DNA of 5,433 nucleotides, taken from assembly GCA_020057805.1 (NCBI GenBank), contig JAGVFD010000037.1, positions 1 through 5,433 on the forward strand, read 5' to 3'. Under the pieces are notes generated by a model. That model searched no databases. It saw only the letters and a program-made list of their open reading frames with translations, and had not been told where the DNA came from. Numbering within the stretch: position 1 is the stretch's first letter; each line of letters begins with the position of its first letter. The DNA is from Sideroxydans sp. (GTDB taxonomy: Bacteria; Pseudomonadota; Gammaproteobacteria; Burkholderiales; Gallionellaceae). The position numbers were made by a program, and so were the translations under genes. Positions 1 through 5,433 of the stretch are shown one piece after another.

Positions 1-294
1 GTGAATACCATTCGCAAAGTGCGCGAAAATTTGAATCCCGATTTAGAAATAGAAGGGCTGCTACGCACCATGTTTGATCCGCGCAACTCCTTGGCGCAGC
101 AGGTTTCAGATCAATTACAGCAGCACTTTGGGGATAAGGTGTACCGCACGGTGATTCCGCGTAATGTGCGATTGGCGGAAGCGCCTAGCTATGGGGTTCC
201 TGTGCTTTGTCATGATGCGCAATCAAAGGGAACGCAAGCCTACTTGGCGCTGGCGGGTGAGTTGATGAATAACGCATCAACCCTTACAAACTAA
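1..294 (+). CDS. parA: Chromosome partitioning ATPase ParA (Soj), C-terminal part, 5' truncated by window edge
   Basis: ParA is a deviant-Walker ATPase that binds nucleoid DNA in its ATP dimer form and is released by ParB, moving origin regions apart. Only the last 97 residues are present. They carry the family's C-terminal signature: IPRN at about 52-55, the adjoining RLAEAPSYG at 57-65, and AYLALAGEL at 80-88. The Walker A and B motifs, which lie in the first two thirds of a protein of roughly 255-265 residues, must be upstream of base 1. The GTG at base 1 is therefore almost certainly an internal valine codon and not a start. The gene ends with TAA at 292-294, and 24 bases separate it from parB, so the two are very probably co-transcribed. 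Identity is firm from the motif string and the parB neighbour. Whether the upstream part is intact cannot be seen. Confidence 0.95.
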   Translation: MNTIRKVRENLNPDLEIEGLLRTMFDPRNSLAQQVSDQLQQHFGDKVYRTVIPRNVRLAEAPSYGVPVLCHDAQSKGTQAYLALAGELMNNASTLTN

Positions 295-318
295 ACAATT
301 AATGCGATAGGAAAAATC

Positions 319-1185
319 ATGGCGGTTGCGAACAAAGGATTAGGACGTGGGCTAGATGCATTATTAATGGGCAGTAGTGCGCCTAAAGTAAGTGATGCGT
401 TACGCGAATTGAAGGTCGACCAATTGCGGCCAGGAAAATATCAGCCACGTAGTCGCATGGACGAAGTTTCGCTGAATGAATTAGCTGCTTCAATTCGAGC
501 TCAAGGTGTGATGCAGCCTATTTTGGCGCGTGAATTGCCGAATGGTATGTATGAAATTATTGCGGGTGAACGACGTTGGCGCGCGGCGCAAATTGCAGAA
601 CTGAAGCAGGTGCCTGTTCTGGTTCGAAAAGTAGAAGACAGAGCCGTGCTGGCTATGGCGCTAATCGAAAATATCCAACGCGAGGACTTGAATCCACTGG
701 AAGAAGCTATCGGCATTCAGCGCTTGATTGATGAATTTCAAATGACACACCAAGCAGCGGCAGATGCCGTAGGGCGTTCACGTAGCGCGGCCAGTAACTT
801 ATTGCGTTTGTTGAAGCTGCCGCAGGATGTGCAGGAAATGCTGATGGATGGGCTGCTTGATATGGGGCATGCACGCGCAGTGTTGCCATTGGAGGCCGCG
901 CAGCAAATTTTGTTGGCAAACAAAATCGTGATGGAAAAACTTTCTGTGCGTGAAACAGAAAAGTTAGTTCAACAACAGAATGAAACGCCCGCACAAAAAC
1001 AAGCTAAACAGCCGCTTAAAATTGATCGTGATACAGCGCGCACGGAAGAAGAGATAAGTGCAAAGCTAGGCACACGAGTTGTCATTAAAAGCAGCAAGGG
1101 CGGCGCAGGAAAGTTGGTGATTGATTATTCTAATAATGACCAGTTAAGCGATTTAATTAGCAAGCTCGGGCGGAGCGATAATTGA
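319..1185 (+). CDS. parB: Chromosome partitioning protein ParB (Spo0J family), CTP-dependent DNA clamp
   Basis: ParB loads on parS sites near the origin, closes into a sliding clamp on CTP binding, and stimulates ParA ATPase. The 288-residue length is normal. In order, the protein has an N-terminal KGLGRGLDALL segment (residues 6-16) of the type that contacts ParA; the ParB/Srx-like N domain with YQPR (41-44), GERRWRA (83-89) and ENIQR followed by LNPLEEA (117-130), which are the CTP-binding and parS-gating motifs; a helix-turn-helix at about 143-166 (AAADAVGRSRSAASN) for parS recognition; a GLLDMGHARAVLPL stretch (178-191); a charged, Gln-rich linker (about 215-243); and a C-terminal dimerisation domain (about 245-285). 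The ATG at 319 has an AGGA at 309-312, six bases upstream. The TGA at 1183-1185 overlaps the atpI start. All key motifs are intact. The GKYQPR form of box I is typical of beta- and gammaproteobacteria. Confidence 0.97.
   Translation: MAVANKGLGRGLDALLMGSSAPKVSDALRELKVDQLRPGKYQPRSRMDEVSLNELAASIRAQGVMQPILARELPNGMYEIIAGERRWRAAQIAELKQVPVLVRKVEDRAVLAMALIENIQREDLNPLEEAIGIQRLIDEFQMTHQAAADAVGRSRSAASNLLRLLKLPQDVQEMLMDGLLDMGHARAVLPLEAAQQILLANKIVMEKLSVRETEKLVQQQNETPAQKQAKQPLKIDRDTARTEEEISAKLGTRVVIKSSKGGAGKLVIDYSNNDQLSDLISKLGRSDN
1172..1185 (+). promoter_or_regulatory. Shine-Dalgarno and TTGA start/stop overlap joining parB and atpI
   Basis: GGAG at 1172-1175 lies inside the last parB codons, six bases upstream of TTG at 1182-1184. 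That TTG shares three bases with the parB TGA (1183-1185 within TTGA, 1182-1185). The good spacing supports TTG 1182 as the atpI start over the in-frame GTG at 1194, which has no ribosome site at a suitable distance. The overlap suggests that ribosomes ending parB can restart on atpI (inference). Confidence 0.7.
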
Positions 1186-1646
1186 CAAAAGTAGTGGGTG
1201 AAAATGCAGAAGACTGTTTGACACCCCCATTAAACGCCGCTATCATCGCCGCGCTCCTGAAAGCAGAAGCACAAGAAAAAAAATTAGCACGGCGAGTTGT
1301 TGGGTTGCAATTTGTTTTTGTAGCAGTCGCTAGTGTCTGTGTTTTCAGTTTTGGGGCAACGCCGCAGTATGCGATAGCGGTGTTGAGTGGGGGGGGAGTT
1401 TCTGTTCTCAATGGCGCGTTGATGGCTTGGAGAATGTCTCGAGCAAATCAGCGTTCAGCCCATGATGCACACCTACAATTACGGCTTTTATATTTCTACG
1501 CTGCCGAGCGTTTTATGGCAGTCGTTGTGTCGCTAGTTTTAGTGATGGCGATGCTAAAGATGCCGCTTGCTGTGTTGGGCGGATTTGTATTGGGTCAAGC
1601 GGTGTTACTTACAGCCCGTTTGTTTTTGCGAATTAAGACTGAATAG
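1182..1646 (+). CDS. atpI: F1Fo ATP synthase assembly protein AtpI (subunit i)
   Basis: AtpI is a small inner-membrane protein that helps assemble or stabilise the c-ring of the ATP synthase. It is usually not essential and poorly conserved. This copy has 154 residues, slightly long for the family. A charged cytoplasmic N-terminus (1-38, with KAEAQEKKLARR at about 27-38) is followed by four predicted membrane segments at about 39-58, 63-84, 105-126 and 128-149. Family traits visible are the glycine-rich turn leading to an Asn and AWR (GGGVSVLN then AWR, about 70-84) and an acidic residue ahead of the third segment (E109). The start is TTG at 1182 with GGAG six bases upstream, overlapping the parB stop. 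Thirteen bases separate its TAG from atpB. The gene contains an A8 tract (1276-1283), a G8 tract (1389-1396) and an internal sigma70-like promoter. Identity rests on the membrane pattern plus position before atpB. Confidence 0.88.
   Translation: MTKVVGENAEDCLTPPLNAAIIAALLKAEAQEKKLARRVVGLQFVFVAVASVCVFSFGATPQYAIAVLSGGGVSVLNGALMAWRMSRANQRSAHDAHLQLRLLYFYAAERFMAVVVSLVLVMAMLKMPLAVLGGFVLGQAVLLTARLFLRIKTE
1218..1246 (+). promoter_or_regulatory. Near-consensus sigma70 promoter inside the atpI 5' coding region
   Basis: A perfect -35 hexamer TTGACA (1218-1223) is followed, after exactly 17 bases, by TATCAT (1241-1246), which matches the TATAAT -10 at five of six positions. Transcription would start around 1252-1254, downstream of the atpI start codon. 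It would give an mRNA carrying atpBEFHA and the downstream genes but no full atpI, with a leader of about 400 bases before atpB. Internal promoters in atpI are known from E. coli. This one is predicted from sequence only. Confidence 0.5.
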
Positions 1647-1650
1647 ATAG

Positions 1651-2523
<873 letters not shown>

Positions 2524-2526
2524 TTT

Positions 2527-2809
<283 letters not shown>

Positions 2810-2851
2810 TTCCCTACAACACGAAACGCACAATAAAGAAAGGAAGCTTGC

Positions 2852-3322
2852 ATGAATATCAATGCAACTCTTCTCGCCCAAACCATCATGTTCGCTTTGT
2901 TCGTGTGGTTCAGCATGAAGTTTGTCTGGACGCCGATCGTTGCCGCATTGGATGCGCGTAAGAAACAAATCGCGGATGGTTTGGCAGATGCCGAACGTGC
3001 CAAGCTTGATTTGGAACTTGCTGCTAAACGCTCCGCTGAAATTTTGCGCGAAGCTAAAGCTAAGGCAGGTGACATCATTGCTAACGGCGAAAAGCGCGGT
3101 AGTGAAATCGTTGAAGAAGCTAAAAATCAAGCCAAAGTGGAAGGCGACCGCATTGTTGCGGGTGCTAAAGCCGAGATTGATCAGGAAGTTTTTCGCGCTA
3201 AAGAACAACTTCGCACGCAAGTGTCCAGCATCGCGCTGGCAGGCGCGAGCAAGATTCTGGGTCGTGAAATTGATGCCAAGGCTCACAACGATTTGCTCGA
3301 TAAACTTGTTGCGGAAATCTAA
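2852..3322 (+). CDS. atpF: F1Fo ATP synthase Fo subunit b (stator stalk)
   Basis: Subunit b dimerises to form the peripheral stalk that holds the alpha3beta3 head still against rotor torque. The length is 156 residues, the same as E. coli AtpF. An N-terminal membrane helix (about 5-26) is followed by the WTPIV hinge (26-30) and the conserved R36 in DARKKQIADGL. A long charged alpha-helical stretch rich in Ala, Lys and Glu follows (about 35-135), typical of the right-handed coiled coil. The C-terminal DLLDKLVAEI binds delta. ATG 2852 has an AGGA (2841-2844) seven bases upstream. The 42-base gap after atpE shows no hairpin or terminator. Only five bases separate the stop from atpH, so the stalk and delta genes are tightly linked. 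Confidence 0.98.
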   Translation: MNINATLLAQTIMFALFVWFSMKFVWTPIVAALDARKKQIADGLADAERAKLDLELAAKRSAEILREAKAKAGDIIANGEKRGSEIVEEAKNQAKVEGDRIVAGAKAEIDQEVFRAKEQLRTQVSSIALAGASKILGREIDAKAHNDLLDKLVAEI

Positions 3323-3327
3323 TCGCC

Positions 3328-3861
3328 ATGTCCCAAGCCATTACAACTGCGCGTCCCTATGCCCAAGCGGCATTTGAAGAAGCACAAAAGCTAAATGCAC
3401 TAAAGACATGGTCGGAGATGATTATTGCTTTGGCAGAAGCGGTGCAACACGCGGAAATGCGCGCAGTTGTAAGCAACCCCAAAGTATCCAAGGCAAAAGT
3501 AGCGGAGCTGATGGATGCGCTGGTTGGTGCAAGTGCTAGCAATCAGCAACGCAACTTTGTTCGCGTCTTGGCCGACAATCAACGCTTGTTGGAACTGCCA
3601 GAAATTGCTGCCCACTTCGAAGCGATGAAGTCGGAAGCAGAAAAGACAGTTAATGTGGTGGTGGACTCGGCATTCGAGTTGTCCGTCGCACAACAAGAGA
3701 AAATTGTGGCATCACTCAAAAAGCGTTTAGGTCGAGAAATCAAGTTGGCGTGTAACGTCAAAAAAGATTTGTTGGGTGGCGTGGTCATTCGCGCCGGTGA
3801 CAAGGTGATTGATGGTTCTGCGCGAACCCGCCTTGGCGAAATGGCGAATGCCCTAGCCTGA
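3328..3861 (+). CDS. atpH: F1Fo ATP synthase subunit delta (OSCP homologue)
   Basis: Delta sits on top of F1 and ties the alpha N-termini to the C-terminus of the b stalk. The 177 residues match the E. coli length. The helical N-terminal domain (about 1-105) begins with ITTARPYAQAAFEEA, the usual opening of the family. The C-terminal domain holds the delta/OSCP signature at about 145-172, with KKDLLGGVVIRAGDKVIDGS visible. ATG 3328 lies five bases after the atpF stop. The nearest Shine-Dalgarno-like GGAA (3313-3316) is rather far away, so translation is probably coupled to atpF. The stop is a tandem TGA TAA (3859-3864) that forms one arm of a small inverted repeat before atpA. Confidence 0.98.
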   Translation: MSQAITTARPYAQAAFEEAQKLNALKTWSEMIIALAEAVQHAEMRAVVSNPKVSKAKVAELMDALVGASASNQQRNFVRVLADNQRLLELPEIAAHFEAMKSEAEKTVNVVVDSAFELSVAQQEKIVASLKKRLGREIKLACNVKKDLLGGVVIRAGDKVIDGSARTRLGEMANALA

Positions 3862-3874
3862 TAAAGAATTATCA
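3859..3874 (+). repeat. Short perfect inverted repeat over the atpH stop codons
   Basis: TGATAA (3859-3864, the tandem stop of atpH) is complementary to TTATCA (3869-3874) across a four-base AGAA loop. It ends six bases before the atpA AGGA (3881-3884). The six-pair stem is A/T-rich and weak. It could adjust re-initiation at atpA or be chance. Confidence 0.35.
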
Positions 3875-3891
3875 AGAATAAGGAAATCCAG

Positions 3892-5433
3892 ATGAAGCTC
3901 AATCCTTCCGAAATTAGTAATTTGATTCGCAGTCGCATCGAGAACTTCGAAGCACTGACCCAAGCGCGCACTGAAGGTACAGTGGTCAGCGTGACTGACG
4001 GTATCGTTCGTGTCCACGGCTTGTCCGATGTGATGCAGGGCGAAATGTTGGAATTCCCTGGTAACACATTCGGTTTGGCGCTGAACCTTGAGCGTGACTC
4101 TGTGGGTGCGGTTATTTTGGGTGAATACGAACACATCACCGAAGGCGATACTGTTAAATGTACCGGCCGCATTTTGGAAGTTCCTGTAGGTCCAGAATTG
4201 TGTGGTCGCGTAGTGAATGCGTTGGGTCAGCCGATTGACGGTAAAGGTCCAATCAACGCTAAGCTAACTGACAAGATCGAAAAAGTGGCGCCAGGCGTTA
4301 TCGCTCGTAAATCAGTTGATCAACCTGTGCAAACAGGTTTGAAGGCTATTGACTCAATGGTTCCAGTGGGTCGTGGTCAGCGCGAACTGATTATCGGTGA
4401 CCGCCAAACAGGTAAGACAGCGGTAGCAGTAGATGCCATCATTAACCAAAAGGGTCAAAATATGACCTGCGTCTACGTGGCGATTGGTCAGAAAGCATCG
4501 ACTGTTGCAAACGTAGTTCGCAAGCTTGAAGAGCATGGCGCACTGGAATACACCATCATCGTTGCAGCGACTGCTTCTGACTCTGCCGCGATGCAATTCT
4601 TGGCTCCGTACGCAGGTTGCACCATGGGTGAATACTTCCGCGACCGTGGCGAAGATGCACTGATTGTTTATGATGATTTGACTAAGCAAGCTTGGGCGTA
4701 TCGTCAAATTTCTCTGTTGTTGCGCCGTCCTCCTGGTCGTGAAGCTTATCCAGGCGACGTGTTCTATCTCCACTCCCGTTTGCTTGAGCGTTCCGCACGC
4801 GTGAATGCTGAGTACGTTGAGGCTTTCACTAAAGGCGCAGTTAAGGGTAAGACAGGTTCTTTGACCGCTCTCCCTGTGATTGAGACACAAGCGGGTGACG
4901 TTTCTGCGTTCGTTCCAACCAACGTAATTTCGATTACTGACGGTCAGATCTTCTTGGAGTCCGACCTGTTTAACGCAGGTGTTCGTCCTGCGATTAACGC
5001 CGGTATCTCGGTGTCTCGTGTTGGTGGTGCAGCGCAAACTAAAGTCATCAAGAAGCTGGGTGGCGGTGTGCGTTTGGCGCTGGCGCAATATCGTGAATTG
5101 GCTGCATTCGCCCAATTCGCTTCCGACTTGGACGAAGCGACACGTAAGCAACTCGAGCGCGGCAAGATCGTGACTGAGCTGATGAAACAATTGCAATACG
5201 CTCCTCTGTCGGTTTCCAAAATGGCGGCGACACTGTTCACTGTCAACAAGGGTTACTTTGATGATGTGCCTGTTCCTAAGGTTTTGGCATTTGAGTCCGC
5301 CTTGCACGCTTTCCTGTTGTCAAAAAACAAGCCATTGATGGATGCAATTGAATCTAGCAAAGACTTGTCAGCAGACAACGAGAAGTTGTTGGTTGCGGCA
5401 ATTGAATCCTTCAAGGCAACAGCAGTCTACTAA
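3892..5433 (+). CDS. atpA: F1Fo ATP synthase F1 subunit alpha
   Basis: Alpha alternates with beta in the catalytic hexamer, binds nucleotide at the non-catalytic sites, and supplies the arginine finger to the beta sites. The complete 513 residues equal the E. coli length. A beta-barrel domain spans about 25-95. The nucleotide-binding domain (about 96-375) carries Walker A GDRQTGKT (169-176) and Walker B ALIVYDDL (256-263). The alpha/beta family signature [10 protein letters not shown] is at 366-375, directly followed by the arginine finger R376 in SRVGGAAQ. The C-terminal helical domain runs from about 380 to 513 and includes [29 protein letters not shown] 3892 has AGGA (3881-3884) seven bases upstream. 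The window ends at its TAA (5431-5433). Codon choice is smoother (many GGT, CGT, GTT) than in parB or atpI, as expected for high expression. Confidence 0.99.
   Translation: MKLNPSEISNLIRSRIENFEALTQARTEGTVVSVTDGIVRVHGLSDVMQGEMLEFPGNTFGLALNLERDSVGAVILGEYEHITEGDTVKCTGRILEVPVGPELCGRVVNALGQPIDGKGPINAKLTDKIEKVAPGVIARKSVDQPVQTGLKAIDSMVPVGRGQRELIIGDRQTGKTAVAVDAIINQKGQNMTCVYVAIGQKASTVANVVRKLEEHGALEYTIIVAATASDSAAMQFLAPYAGCTMGEYFRDRGEDALIVYDDLTKQAWAYRQISLLLRRPPGREAYPGDVFYLHSRLLERSARVNAEYVEAFTKGAVKGKTGSLTALPVIETQAGDVSAFVPTNVISITDGQIFLESDLFNAGVRPAINAGISVSRVGGAAQTKVIKKLGGGVRLALAQYRELAAFAQFASDLDEATRKQLERGKIVTELMKQLQYAPLSVSKMAATLFTVNKGYFDDVPVPKVLAFESALHAFLLSKNKPLMDAIESSKDLSADNEKLLVAAIESFKATAVY
4322..4339 (+). 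repeat. Seven-base-pair inverted repeat with GNRA-type loop inside atpA
   Basis: AACCTGT (4322-4328) and ACAGGTT (4333-4339) are perfectly complementary across a GCAA loop, which is a GNRA tetraloop in RNA. It spans the codons for the conserved QPVQTGL (144-150). No T tract follows, so it is not a terminator. It may be an mRNA structural element or a by-product of codon use. Confidence 0.3.

Noticed and set aside
1..3. GTG at base 1 as the start of a short complete gene
   Set aside because: The protein aligns with the C-terminal third of ParA. The Walker motifs are missing because the window begins inside the gene.
707..994. Minus-strand open frames opposite parB
   Set aside because: They are inside the ParB reading frame, short, overlap each other in different frames, and have no motif or ribosome site.
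1182..1210. TTGACA at 1182-1187 as a second -35 element
   Set aside because: It is the atpI start codon context, and no hexamer resembling TATAAT lies 16-18 bases downstream.
4354..5307. 317-codon open frame on the minus strand opposite atpA
   Set aside because: It lies wholly inside a highly conserved, complete alpha-subunit gene. Its product is rich in Arg, Cys, Thr and Asn with no recognisable domain, as expected from reading biased codons backward, and no ribosome site or promoter stands out.

Overview
This window reads as an ordinary, well-conserved chromosomal housekeeping region of a proteobacterium. Every gene lies on the + strand in the order parA (3' end only) - parB - atpI - atpB - atpE - atpF - atpH - atpA. 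The last base of the window is the last base of the atpA stop codon, so atpG, atpD and atpC are expected just downstream. Base composition looks close to half G+C by eye. ParB (GKYQPR and GERRWRA motifs) and AtpA read most like betaproteobacterial proteins. AtpE is a short E. coli-like c subunit, so a gammaproteobacterial or early-branching origin cannot be excluded without a search.

Layout: 1-294 is the C-terminal third of the segregation ATPase ParA. 319-1185 is the complete CTP-switch DNA clamp ParB. AtpI (1182-1646) starts on a TTG that overlaps the parB stop as TTGA. AtpB (1660-2523), AtpE (2570-2809) and AtpF (2852-3322) form the membrane Fo sector (a, c and b). AtpH (3328-3861) is the delta subunit linking the stator to F1, and AtpA (3892-5433) is the nucleotide-binding alpha subunit. 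No gap between genes exceeds about 50 bases. No tRNA, rRNA, mobile element, CRISPR array or foreign gene is visible.

How the genes work together: ParA and ParB with parS sites segregate the chromosome origin. AtpI assists assembly of the Fo rotor. Subunits a, b and c build the proton channel, rotor ring and stator stalk, and delta and alpha belong to the stator top and F1 head. The parAB-atp order is the known origin-proximal arrangement in many beta- and gammaproteobacteria (often gidA-gidB-parA-parB-atpI).

I found no unknown multi-gene system. The points worth a second look are regulatory or structural: a near-consensus sigma70 promoter inside atpI, a terminator-like hairpin with flanking A and T tracts inside atpB, A8 and G8 homopolymers in atpI, the parB/atpI start-stop overlap, a U-rich leader with a strong ribosome site before atpE, and a parS-like half-site in parB.
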